Origin: Ensifer aridi | Lineage (GTDB): Bacteria; Pseudomonadota; Alphaproteobacteria; Rhizobiales; Rhizobiaceae | Direction: 5' to 3' | DNA length: 37,279 nucleotides | Assembly (NCBI RefSeq): GCF_002078505.1 | Contig: NZ_LUAV01000039.1 | Span: 1 to 37,279 of the forward strand | Part shown: one piece after another, positions 7,960-15,335 of the stretch | Numbering within the stretch: the stretch's first letter is position 1 | How the letters are laid out: every line of letters begins with the position of its first letter | Made by a program: the position numbers and the translations under genes | Notes under the pieces: generated by a model | Told to the model about the DNA's origin: nothing | The model's input: only the letters and a program-made list of their open reading frames with translations | The model's database searches: none

Positions 7960-8035
7960 GCGTCGTTTTCAGCCGCGCAATCTCCCTGCCCGCCGCGAAA
8001 AAGCTGCGCGGGGAAAGCGATTTGCGCGGCAGATG
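7960..8035 (-). promoter_or_regulatory. Promoter-region repeats upstream of PLP-enzyme gene
   Basis: Within the 158-bp gap before the PLP gene, three copies of a CCGCGCA element occur: GCCGCGCAATCT on the plus strand (7972-7983), and CCGCGCAGC (around 8004-8012) and CTGCCGCGCAAAT (around 8020-8032) on the minus strand. The same element recurs in the two other major promoter regions of this island. Candidate Lrp-type sites; inference. Confidence 0.4.
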
Positions 8036-8041
8036 AGCTGT

Positions 8042-8057
8042 CCGGCCGGAAGGCCGG
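8042..8057 (-). terminator. Small GC-rich hairpin after distal permease
   Basis: CCGGCC-GGAA-GGCCGG forms a perfect 6-bp stem with a 4-base loop 18 bp after the permease stop. There is no following U-tract, so it may slow exonucleases or pause transcription but is not a strong intrinsic terminator. Confidence 0.4.
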
Positions 8058-8074
8058 CGTGGTGCCTGGCCCGG

Positions 8075-8764
8075 TCAGCGCCGCATCGGCACCTGCATCT
8101 CGACGAAGCGGAAGGCGCGCGTGATGAGGAGAGTGAGGCAAAAGTAAAAGACGGTGACCACCATCAGCGGCTCGTAGACGAGCAGCGTGTCCTGCCTGAC
8201 CTTGTACGCGACGGCGTAGAGATCCATCACCGTAACGGTGAAGGCGAGCGGCGTCGCCTTCAGCTGCAGCACCACCTCACCGCCGATCGTCGGCAGGGCG
8301 ATGCGGATCGCCCGCGGCAGCCAGATGCGCCGAAGGAGCGTCCAGCGGCTCATGCCGAAGGCGCGTCCGGCTTCCAGTTCACCCTTCGGCACAGCGAGCA
8401 GCGCGCCGCGCAGCACCTCGGCCTCGTAGGCGGCATAGTTTAGCGTGAAGCTTACCGCAGCGAAGAAGAAGCCCTCGCGCACGATCGGCCACAGAATGCT
8501 TTGGCGCAGGCCCGGGATCATCGGGAGAAAGGACCCGACACCGTAGTAGAGCAGCCACAGCTGGATCAGCAGGGGCGTGCCGCGAAACCAGGTGCTGTAA
8601 CCTTTGGCGCACCATCGCAGCCAAGGAGGGCCCTTCACCTGCGCGAGTGCAAGGCCGATCGCCAGGATGAAGCCGAAAACGACCGAAATGACCAGCAGCA
8701 GCACGGTCTGTATCACGCCTGCGACGATCAGCGGCCAATAGTTGGAAACCCACGAGAAATCCAT
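8075..8764 (-). CDS. Polar amino acid ABC transporter permease (second subunit)
   Basis: A 229-residue HisM/GlnP-type inner-membrane permease with about five hydrophobic segments, starting with YWPLIVAGVIQTVLLLVISV. The cytoplasmic coupling loop is present (LEAGRAFGMSRWTLLRRIWL, followed by PRAIRIALPTIG), which docks on the ATPase, and GTPLLIQLWLLYYG is the usual second-segment motif. It pairs with the neighbouring permease 10 bp upstream to form the heterodimeric pore. Last gene of the transporter set. Confidence 0.9.
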   Translation of the reverse strand: MDFSWVSNYWPLIVAGVIQTVLLLVISVVFGFILAIGLALAQVKGPPWLRWCAKGYSTWFRGTPLLIQLWLLYYGVGSFLPMIPGLRQSILWPIVREGFFFAAVSFTLNYAAYEAEVLRGALLAVPKGELEAGRAFGMSRWTLLRRIWLPRAIRIALPTIGGEVVLQLKATPLAFTVTVMDLYAVAYKVRQDTLLVYEPLMVVTVFYFCLTLLITRAFRFVEMQVPMRR

Positions 8765-8774
8765 CGTCCGCTCC

Positions 8775-9497
8775 TCACGCCGCTTTCGGCTGGCCGCGCC
8801 GGAAATAGGTTTCGAGGCTGCCGAACACGACGTTGGAGACGAGCGTGATCATCAGGTAGATCACGGCGGCGGCGAAGAAGAACAGGAAGTAATGCTTGGT
8901 ATTGCCGGCGGCGAGCCGTGTAGCGAGCGCCAGCTCCTGGTAGCCGACGACGGCGATCAGCGCGCTGTCCTTGGTGACCGACATCCACAGGTTGGCCATG
9001 CCGGGCAGCGCATTCGGCATCAATGCCGGCAGAACGATACGCCGGAAGCGCAGCGAAGGCCGCATGCCGAAAGCGCTGGCGGCCTCGATCTGGCCGATGG
9101 GAATGGCGAGGATCGCACCACGCAGCACTTCCGTCATATAGGCGCCCTGGACGATACCGAGCACTACGACGGCCGCGAAGAAGCCGTTGATCTCTATCGG
9201 CGGGAATCCGAGCGCCGACAACAGCCCGTTGATGCCGTCAGTCCCGGCGTAATAGAGGCCGATGATCAGGATCAACTCCGGAACAGCGCGTACCGCCGTC
9301 GTGTAGAAATCCAAGAGGACGACGACCGGGCGGCTGCCCTTGAGCTTGCCCGTCGCGCCCGCCAGCCCGACCAATATGCCGAGCAGATAGGCGCCGAGCG
9401 AGATCAGAATGGTCGAGACCGCGCCCGACAAGAGCACCCCGCCCCATCCCGGCGGATAGGGGGAGAGCAGCTCCAGAGCGGATGGACTTGTCGGCAT
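8775..9497 (-). CDS. Polar amino acid ABC transporter permease (first subunit)
   Basis: A 240-residue permease of the His/Glu/Gln/Arg family. It has hydrophobic segments from LLSGAVSTILISLGAYLLGI onward, the TAVRAVPELILIIGLYYAGT motif, and the EAA-type coupling loop (IEAASAFGMRPSLRFRRIVL). Translation starts at ATG 9497 preceded by GCAGGAGGAG, which abuts the base of a long hairpin at 9512-9559. It follows the solute-binding protein gene after a 219-bp gap that is unusually long for such an operon. Confidence 0.9.
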   Translation of the reverse strand: MPTSPSALELLSPYPPGWGGVLLSGAVSTILISLGAYLLGILVGLAGATGKLKGSRPVVVLLDFYTTAVRAVPELILIIGLYYAGTDGINGLLSALGFPPIEINGFFAAVVVLGIVQGAYMTEVLRGAILAIPIGQIEAASAFGMRPSLRFRRIVLPALMPNALPGMANLWMSVTKDSALIAVVGYQELALATRLAAGNTKHYFLFFFAAAVIYLMITLVSNVVFGSLETYFRRGQPKAA

Positions 9498-9511
9498 GAA
9501 GACGGCTCCTC

Positions 9512-9559
9512 CTGCATGTCTCCTTAAATCGACCTCGATTTGAGGACCAAGACATGCAG
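9512..9559 (-). promoter_or_regulatory. Long RNA hairpin directly upstream of permease ribosome-binding site
   Basis: The arms CTGCATGTCT (9512-9521) and AGACATGCAG (9550-9559) are perfect inverted repeats. Inside them CCTTAAATCGA (9522-9532) pairs with TCGATTTGAGG (9535-9545) with a single non-Watson-Crick position, leaving a 2-base apex and a one-sided ACCA bulge. The roughly 21-bp stem sits between the binding-protein and permease genes, next to the permease Shine-Dalgarno. It may protect the binding-protein mRNA, attenuate transcription or gate permease translation (inference). Confidence 0.65.
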
Positions 9560-9716
9560 CAATTCAAAGTGCTAGCGGCGACCTTTGCGCGTCCGATAAG
9601 ACGCGCGGCGCTGTAGGCGACCGGTCGGGACCGCTGCGGCTCGAACGCTGGTCTTTCTGGGGTGGTGCTGGCGGAACGAACGACGGGACACCGCTACGAT
9701 TGTCCCGCGCGTTGCG

Positions 9717-10487
9717 TCACTCGCCGTAGGGGTCGAAGTCGAAGTACTTCTTGGAGATTTCGGCGTATTTCCCGCTGGCCCGTACCGCGGCGATGGCGGC
9801 GTTCAGCTTGGCGAGAAGCTCGGTGTCCTCCTTGCGCAGGCCGCCGCCGATGCCCTGCCCGAGAACCTCCGGATCGTCCTTGACATTGCCCTTGTCCTCA
9901 CAGCAATCCTTGCCGAAATCGGACTGGAGAAAGGTCATCAGCGGAATGGAATCGCCGAAGACGTAATCGACGCGGCCGGCGGCGAGGTCCTGGAAGGCCT
10001 CGTCCAGCGTTGCATAGGTCTTTTCGGACGCCGCGCTCGCATAGTACTTCTTGTAATATTCCGTCTGGATCGTCGAAACCTGGATACCGATCGTCTTACC
10101 GGAGACATCGTCGACGGTGGTTCCGGTCTTGCCGTCCTGCGCGCCGATCAGCTTGCTCGGCGTGTTGTAGTACTTGTCGGTGAAGGCGATCGTCTTCATG
10201 CGCTCGTCGGTGATAGACATTGAAGACCAGATGACGTCGAACTTCTTCGACTGAAGGCCGGGGATGAGGCCATCCCAGGACATGTCGACTATGGAGCAGG
10301 TCTCCTTCATCTCAGCGCAGACGGCCTCCATCAGCTCGATTTCCCAGCCGACCCATTTGCCGGTCGCGTCCTTGGTAAAGAACGGCGGGTAGGCTTCGTT
10401 CATAATGCCGAAGCGCACCTCGGCGCTCGCGCCAGCGGCAGAGAGCAGGAGCGCGGCTCCGGCGGCAAGATAGATCGCAGTTTTCAT
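9717..10487 (-). CDS. ABC transporter periplasmic polar amino acid-binding protein
   Basis: A 256-residue type II periplasmic binding protein (SBP family 3). It has a Sec signal peptide (MKTAIYLAAGAALLLSAAGA, cleavage near ASA-EV) and the family landmarks: VRFGIMNEAYPPFFTKD, WVGWEIELMEAVCAE, IWSSMSITDERMKTIAFTDK (the S-M/ER substrate Arg region), and LDEAFQDLAAGRVDYVFGDS. Two adjacent Cys (DCCED) occur late in the protein. ATG at 10487 is used because it begins the signal peptide and lies behind GGGGGAC. The ligand is probably homoserine or a related amino acid given the neighbouring enzymes, but this is inference. Confidence 0.9.
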   Translation of the reverse strand: MKTAIYLAAGAALLLSAAGASAEVRFGIMNEAYPPFFTKDATGKWVGWEIELMEAVCAEMKETCSIVDMSWDGLIPGLQSKKFDVIWSSMSITDERMKTIAFTDKYYNTPSKLIGAQDGKTGTTVDDVSGKTIGIQVSTIQTEYYKKYYASAASEKTYATLDEAFQDLAAGRVDYVFGDSIPLMTFLQSDFGKDCCEDKGNVKDDPEVLGQGIGGGLRKEDTELLAKLNAAIAAVRASGKYAEISKKYFDFDPYGE

Positions 10488-10525
10488 GTCAGTCCCCCTT
10501 CTTTTTCGATTTGCGAGTGCGGTGT

Positions 10526-11302
10526 TCAGTGGCGCGCCGAGTTGGTGAATTCGCGGCAACGGGCGCTGTTGGGAACGCCGAAGATCTGCTCCGGCGTGCC
10601 CTCCTCCTCCACCCGGCCTTGGTGCAGGAACATCACATGGCTGGAGACGTCACGGGCGAACTTCATCTCGTGTGTGACGAGCAGCATCGTCCGGCCCTCT
10701 TCGGCGAGATCGCGGATGACCTTGAGCACCTCCCCGACGAGTTCGGGATCAAGCGCCGATGTCGGCTCGTCGAACAGCATTACGGAAGGGTCAACGCACA
10801 GCGCTCGCGCGATGGAGGCGCGCTGCTGCTGGCCGCCCGACAGGAAGGCCGGATAGACATTGCGCTTGTCGTAAAGGCCGACCTTCTGCAAGAGCGCCTC
10901 GGCCTCGTCGACGGCCTCCTTGCGGTTCATGCCGAGGACATGGACCGGCGCTTCGATCACATTTTCCAGGACGGTCATGTGGGCCCAGAGATTGAAGCTT
11001 TGGAAAACCATGGCGAGGCCGGTGCGAATACGCTCCACCTGTCGCCAGCTGGCGGGATGGGCACGACCGTCTGCACCGGTCTTCATCAGCACCTCCTCGC
11101 CATTGATGACGAAGCTGCCCCGGTCGGGAATTTCGAGGAAGTTGATGCACCGCAGAAAGGTGCTCTTGCCCGAACCCGAGGAACCGATCAGCGAGATGAC
11201 ATCGCCCTTTTTTGCCGCGAGCGAAATGCCCTTGAGCACCTCATGAATACCGTAGCTTTTGTGTACGTCATCCACGCGCAACGCGCAGGAGTCGCTCGTC
11301 AT
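10526..11302 (-). CDS. Polar amino acid ABC transporter ATP-binding protein
   Basis: A 258-residue HisP/GlnQ-type ATPase: Walker A GSSGSGKST, Q-loop MVFQSFNLWAHMTV, signature LSGGQQQRASIARAL, Walker B VMLFDEPTSALD and H-loop THEMKFARDV. It energises the two permeases encoded downstream. It is the first gene of the transporter operon, 134 bp from the aldehyde dehydrogenase stop, and that gap has a palindrome of the island-wide CCGCGCA type. Confidence 0.95.
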   Translation of the reverse strand: MTSDSCALRVDDVHKSYGIHEVLKGISLAAKKGDVISLIGSSGSGKSTFLRCINFLEIPDRGSFVINGEEVLMKTGADGRAHPASWRQVERIRTGLAMVFQSFNLWAHMTVLENVIEAPVHVLGMNRKEAVDEAEALLQKVGLYDKRNVYPAFLSGGQQQRASIARALCVDPSVMLFDEPTSALDPELVGEVLKVIRDLAEEGRTMLLVTHEMKFARDVSSHVMFLHQGRVEEEGTPEQIFGVPNSARCREFTNSARH

Positions 11303-11355
11303 TCGCTTCGTTCCCCACTTTTGCGTGGCTTGTCCTGCCGGAGTTTATCGCCCGC

Positions 11356-11414
11356 TTGCGCGGTTCGGCCGCGCAGTTTGCCTCTAATGAAATTTTTGGC
11401 CGCACGTAAGTGCG
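11356..11414. promoter_or_regulatory. Inverted repeats in promoter region of ABC transporter
   Basis: TTGCGCGG (11356-11363) faces CCGCGCAG (11369-11376) across five bases, giving an imperfect 8-bp inverted repeat that shares CCGCGCAG with other promoter regions in this island. A second inverted repeat, CGCAC-GTAA-GTGCG (11401-11414), sits just after the aldehyde dehydrogenase stop and may be a weak terminator or a second operator. Confidence 0.45.
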
Positions 11415-11436
11415 TTCCACGCCGATTTTCTACGCG

Positions 11437-12846
11437 CTAGACCCGATTGATGCAGACCACTTTCGGCTGGGTCATCTCCTCGTAGGCAAAGCGCACGCCC
11501 TCGCGCCCCATGCTGCCGCGCTTGAAACCCCCGAAGGGCATAGCGTCGAAGCGGTAGTCCGAGGAGTCGTTGATCATGACGCCGCCCGCCTCGATACCGG
11601 CCGCCGCTTCCAGAGCATCAGCGAGGTTGTTGGTGAAGATGCCGGCATGCAGGCTGCAATCGGGTTCGTTCGCCATGCGGATCGCGTCACCAAGCGTCTC
11701 GAAGCGTTCGAGCATGACCACCGGCGCGAAAATTTCTTCCCGCCAGAGTCGGTTGTCGCGCGGGACGGCTTCGATCACCGTCGGATAATAAAGTGCACCC
11801 TCGCGTCGGTGGCCGCACAGCAGCCGCGCCCCGGCGGCAATCGCCTGCTCGACGGCGGCTTGGGCCCGTTCGGCCGCAGCCTCCGAGATCATCGGCCCGA
11901 CATCGGTCTCCTCCCGGCCCGGGTCGCCGGACTGAAGCCTGAGCGTGCCGGCCACGAACGCTTCGCGGAAACTGTGGTAGCAGGCGGCCTGAACAAGGAT
12001 GCGCTGTGTGCCGATGCAGTTCTGGCCGGCCGCCCAGTAGGCGCCCGAAATGCAGCTTTCCACCGCCTTGCCGAGGTCGCAGTCCGCCATGACGATGACC
12101 GGAGCATTGCCGCCTAAGTCCATGGCGAGTTTCTTCAACCCGGCGGCGCGGGTGATCGCCTCCCCGGTCGCAAAACCGCCAGTGAACGACACCATCCGGA
12201 TCTCCCGAGCCGACACCATGGCGCGCCCGAGATCCGCGCCGCCGATCGCGACGGTGACGATCGCTTCCGGCAGGCCGGCCTCGATCAAGGTCTCGACGAG
12301 CTTGAGAGCAGAAAGCGGCGTCAACTCCGAAGGCTTCAGCAGCACCGCATTGCCGCCGGCGATGGCGGGGCCCAGCTTGTGCGCGACGAGGTTCAACGGG
12401 TCGTTGTAAGGCGTGATCGCGGCGACGATGCCGAGCGGTTCTCGCGTGAACCAACCCTGCCGCGATTCAGAGCCCGCATAGGCGTCGAACGGCACGATCT
12501 CCCCGGCATTGCGCTTGGCCTCCTCCGCGGCGAGTTTCAGCGTGTTGACGCAGCGCAGCGTCTCCTTGCGCGCCTGGACGATCGTCTTGCCGGCCTCGCG
12601 GACGATGGTGCGCGCGAAGTCCTCGCACCCCTCCCCGACGAGCCGTGTCGCCCTTTCCAGAATGGCCGCCCGGCGATGCCGGGGCAGCGCGCGCGACAGC
12701 AAAGCACTCTGTCTGGCGCGGACAAGGAGCGCCTCGACATCGCCCGGGCCGCTTGCCTCGACGCGCCCGACCAGCGAGCCGTCGTATGGGTTGAAAACGG
12801 CGACCTCCTCCACACTCGGAGCGATCTGGAGCCTTGCAGTTGTCAT
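11437..12846 (-). CDS. NAD(P)-dependent aldehyde dehydrogenase (proposed aspartate-semialdehyde oxidation)
   Basis: A 469-residue aldehyde dehydrogenase superfamily member of usual length. Visible: GIVAAITPYNDPLN and LLKPSELTPLSALKL (cofactor-binding Lys/Glu region), SFTGGFATGEAI, the catalytic Cys in AAGQNCIGTQRI, and EEIFAPVVMLERFE. The general base segment, ELGG in most members, reads MDLGGNAPVIV, a Glu to Asp change. It is translationally coupled (ATGA) to the homoserine dehydrogenase gene, so its substrate is likely the product of that enzyme, L-aspartate semialdehyde, giving L-aspartate. Relatives oxidise succinate semialdehyde, lactaldehyde or phosphonoacetaldehyde; the exact substrate is inference. 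Confidence 0.85.
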   Translation of the reverse strand: MTTARLQIAPSVEEVAVFNPYDGSLVGRVEASGPGDVEALLVRARQSALLSRALPRHRRAAILERATRLVGEGCEDFARTIVREAGKTIVQARKETLRCVNTLKLAAEEAKRNAGEIVPFDAYAGSESRQGWFTREPLGIVAAITPYNDPLNLVAHKLGPAIAGGNAVLLKPSELTPLSALKLVETLIEAGLPEAIVTVAIGGADLGRAMVSAREIRMVSFTGGFATGEAITRAAGLKKLAMDLGGNAPVIVMADCDLGKAVESCISGAYWAAGQNCIGTQRILVQAACYHSFREAFVAGTLRLQSGDPGREETDVGPMISEAAAERAQAAVEQAIAAGARLLCGHRREGALYYPTVIEAVPRDNRLWREEIFAPVVMLERFETLGDAIRMANEPDCSLHAGIFTNNLADALEAAAGIEAGGVMINDSSDYRFDAMPFGGFKRGSMGREGVRFAYEEMTQPKVVCINRV

Positions 12847-13907
12847 TCCGCGGCTTCCTTCGTCATGCGGGCCGGTGCGGCACGGTGGATGGCGACGATG
12901 TCGGAGAGAAGTGCATAGGCCGTCTCGACGCGACCGGCTCCCGGACCGGTGACGGTCACGGCTCCGAGCATGTCGGTGGTGAAGGAAACCGCGTTTATGG
13001 CGCCATTCACGCCGGCGAGCGGATGGTCGAGGGCCAGGCGGCGCGGCCCCACGGAGGCCTCGATCCGGCCGTCCTCACGGCGGATCGCCGAGCCGATCAG
13101 CTTCCAGCGGCAGCCGTCCTTGGCGGCGGCCTCGATGTCGGCCGCGGTGAGCGACGAGATCCCCCTGCAGGAGACGTCGGCCGGCTTGAGCGCAGCCCCC
13201 AGCAGTTCATTCGCCAGAATGACCACCTTGAGCCGCACGTCGTAGCCGTCGACATCGGCAGTCGGATCGGCCTCGGCATAGCCGAGCGCCTGGGCCTGGC
13301 TCACCGCCTCGGAGAAGCCGAGCCCGCCCTCCATGCGACCCAGAACGAAATTTGAAGTGCCGTTGAGGATGCCTTCAAAACCGGTGAGCCCGGCGCCGGC
13401 AAGCATCGTCCTGGCCACGCGGATGACCGGCGTCCCACTCATCACCGCCCCTTCATATTCGAAAGAGACATGGTGGCGGCGGGCGAGCGCCTTCAGTTCG
13501 GCGGCGGCAAGGGCGACCGGCCCCTTGTTGGTGGTGACCACGTGCTTGCCGCTTTCAAGCCCCCAGCGGCAATGGGAAACTGCCGGCTCGCCGTCGTCCG
13601 GATTGGTGAAGGTGGCTTCCGCAACGATGTCGGCGGGCGCCTGCCTGATCACCTTCTCGTTGTCCGCTTCGGTCGATCCGCCGGACAGCCTGGCGAAGCC
13701 GCCCCTTTCGAATTTCGTCTCGACGAGCATGCACGCATCGATGCCGTTCGGCGAAACGACGGAGCCGAGGTTGAGGTCGGTCACCGCAACGATGTTCAGC
13801 CGAAAGCCCAGCTCCATCTGCCAGCGATCGTTCCGCTCGGCCACGAGCTGGGCAAGGGCGCGATTGACCCCGCCGAATCCGATAAGTGCGATGTTGTACT
13901 GTGCCAT
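12843..13907 (-). CDS. Homoserine dehydrogenase without ACT domain
   Basis: A 354-residue NAD(P)-dependent homoserine dehydrogenase. N-terminal Rossmann fold (IALIGFGGVNRALAQLVAER), the catalytic region VVTTNKGPVALAAAEL with its Lys, and the substrate motif GYAEADPTADVDGYD followed by VRLK are all present. The C-terminal ACT regulatory domain of biosynthetic enzymes (about 430 residues in total) is absent, so no threonine feedback is expected. Coupling to an aldehyde dehydrogenase and an amino acid importer suggests it runs in the oxidative direction, homoserine to aspartate semialdehyde, for catabolism. It is divergent from the Lrp regulator at 14141. Confidence 0.9.
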   Translation of the reverse strand: MAQYNIALIGFGGVNRALAQLVAERNDRWQMELGFRLNIVAVTDLNLGSVVSPNGIDACMLVETKFERGGFARLSGGSTEADNEKVIRQAPADIVAEATFTNPDDGEPAVSHCRWGLESGKHVVTTNKGPVALAAAELKALARRHHVSFEYEGAVMSGTPVIRVARTMLAGAGLTGFEGILNGTSNFVLGRMEGGLGFSEAVSQAQALGYAEADPTADVDGYDVRLKVVILANELLGAALKPADVSCRGISSLTAADIEAAAKDGCRWKLIGSAIRREDGRIEASVGPRRLALDHPLAGVNGAINAVSFTTDMLGAVTVTGPGAGRVETAYALLSDIVAIHRAAPARMTKEAAE

Positions 13908-13967
13908 GTCGGTTCCTCATCATGGGCGATGGGAGGAGCATGACGGCCCGTAGAACCAGCGAGAAGC

Positions 13968-14113
13968 TTGCGCAACGACCAAAGGATTGGCCGTTCTGCC
14001 ACGCACCTGCGACAAATGCGCAGAATCGACGCAAAAACCGGCAGACTGGGAAACAGATAGGCACAAATGGACAGGAATCTGCAGCTTTGCCGCGCAGTCT
14101 GTGCATATTATGC
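13968..14113. promoter_or_regulatory. Divergent promoter region with TGCGCA-type palindromes
   Basis: The 233-bp gap between homoserine dehydrogenase and lrp contains TTGCGCAA (13968-13975), TGCGCA (14017-14022), GCCGCGCAGTCT (14089-14100) and the odd palindrome GCATA-T-TATGC (14103-14113) just before the lrp start. Multiple phased short palindromes are typical of Lrp/AsnC-controlled regions. Binding is inference. Confidence 0.45.
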
Positions 14114-14140
14114 GCGAAAGCGACCGAGAGGGATAAGACC

Positions 14141-14608
14141 ATGGAGCCGATTGACCACTTCGACCGCAAGATTCTGGGCATCATCCAGGTCGACTGCCAG
14201 ATGAAGGCCGAGGCGATCGGCGACCTCGTCGGCCTCTCTGCCTCCGCCGTGCAGCGGCGCCTGAAGCGCATGCGGGACTCGGGCATCATTACGGCCGAGA
14301 TCGCGCTCATCGACCGCAAGGTGGCAGGCAACCCCATGACGTTCATCGCGGGCATGGAAATCGAACGCGAGAACTACGATGCCCTGTCCAAGTTCCGGGT
14401 CTGGCTAGCAAAACAGGAGCACATCCAGCAGGTCTACTACGTCACCGGTTCGGTTGACCTCATCGCGATCATCACGGCGCGCGATGTAGGGGAGTATGAC
14501 GAAATAACCGCCAACCTGATGTCCGAAAACCCGCAGATCAAGCGTATCCATACCAATGTCGTGCTGAAGGACATCAAGCTCGGCATGTTCGTACCGGTTG
14601 CAGAATAG
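14141..14608 (+). CDS. Lrp/AsnC-family regulator divergent from homoserine dehydrogenase
   Basis: A 155-residue Lrp/AsnC protein: HTH (DHFDRKILGIIQVDCQMKAE, then IGDLVGLSASAVQRRLKRMR) and RAM domain (VYYVTGSVDLIAIITARDVG, ending with NPQIKRIHTNVVLKDIKLG). ATG at 14141 is preceded by GAGAGGGATAAG and sits right at the start of the HTH; upstream in-frame codons have no family match. Its position, divergent from the first catabolic gene, suggests it is the local activator/repressor of the island, sensing the imported amino acid. Confidence 0.9.
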   Translation: MEPIDHFDRKILGIIQVDCQMKAEAIGDLVGLSASAVQRRLKRMRDSGIITAEIALIDRKVAGNPMTFIAGMEIERENYDALSKFRVWLAKQEHIQQVYYVTGSVDLIAIITARDVGEYDEITANLMSENPQIKRIHTNVVLKDIKLGMFVPVAE

Positions 14609-14984
14609 GGGAACTGTCGCCCGGATCGGATTCGAAGCGGAGACCCATTCTCATGGGAACCTGTCGAGTTTCCAGGAATGATCCACCGCTGGGCCCAGGA
14701 GAAATGACTGAGCTTGTTTGGGCTGCAGCTGGTAAAGACTCGCCTCCTGACGACTCTTGTCCCTGCACCAGACGGTAGTTGGGGTCGATTCCGGTAGCGG
14801 GCGCAACGACACCGTGAGCGCCATGGCGGCGCTCACACGACGGGGATATGGCCTTTTCGCCACACAACAGTCGTTGGATAAGCACCTTGCAGAGGGCAGA
14901 GTGCGGCCCAGTGCGGACATCCGAACCCAAGTACCGAATGACAAAAAGGTACGCTCAAGGCGGACGTTGATTTCTCGCCTAAGT
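14609..14984. other. Intergenic stretch without recognisable gene
   Basis: Between the lrp stop and the LysR remnant I find no frame with a recognisable family match on either strand. Together with the remnant it forms a roughly 730-bp junction between the homoserine island and the aromatic/cyclitol cluster. Confidence 0.5.
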
Positions 14985-15150
14985 CGGCTCCAAGCAGTCA
15001 CCCAGAATTCGATGAAGCGTTGCGTCGTTGCCGGAAGCGGGCGTGTTTCGATGGCGGCGAAGACAGAGCGGCCGCGTTGACGCAGGCGGCCAAATCCTCG
15101 GCGACGATTTCCTCCGCCAAAAGGGCGATGCCTAAGTCGAGCGTGGCCAG
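14985..15150 (-). pseudogene. LysR-type regulator remnant (effector-domain tail)
   Basis: On the minus strand the residues LDLGIALLAEEIVAEDLAAC resemble the G-x-GIALLPE-V-AEDLAAG end of LysR effector domains. After a frameshift the other frame gives RPLPATTQRFIEFWVTAW, like the terminal P-S-x-AFIDFLV helix. A stop codon interrupts the frame just before. No DNA-binding domain is nearby. It is a decayed fragment. Confidence 0.45.
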
Positions 15151-15335
15151 CTATCCGACATGCGGCGCATGCAGCCGATTTGAGGAATGTCGAAGTGGCT
15201 TAACTGCCAGCGATCTCGAACAGGAGCGCTCGAAAACAGGACCGCCGCACTGCTCGTTCGTCAGTGGTGAGCCGGCGTTCACCTCGCATCGGATGCAAGG
15301 AGACGGAAGCGGTTGCGTTAAACATTGCTCAGGGG
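15151..15335. other. Intergenic stretch downstream of aromatic operon
   Basis: Nothing recognisable; no clear hairpin terminator follows the oxidoreductase stop at 15336. Confidence 0.4.
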
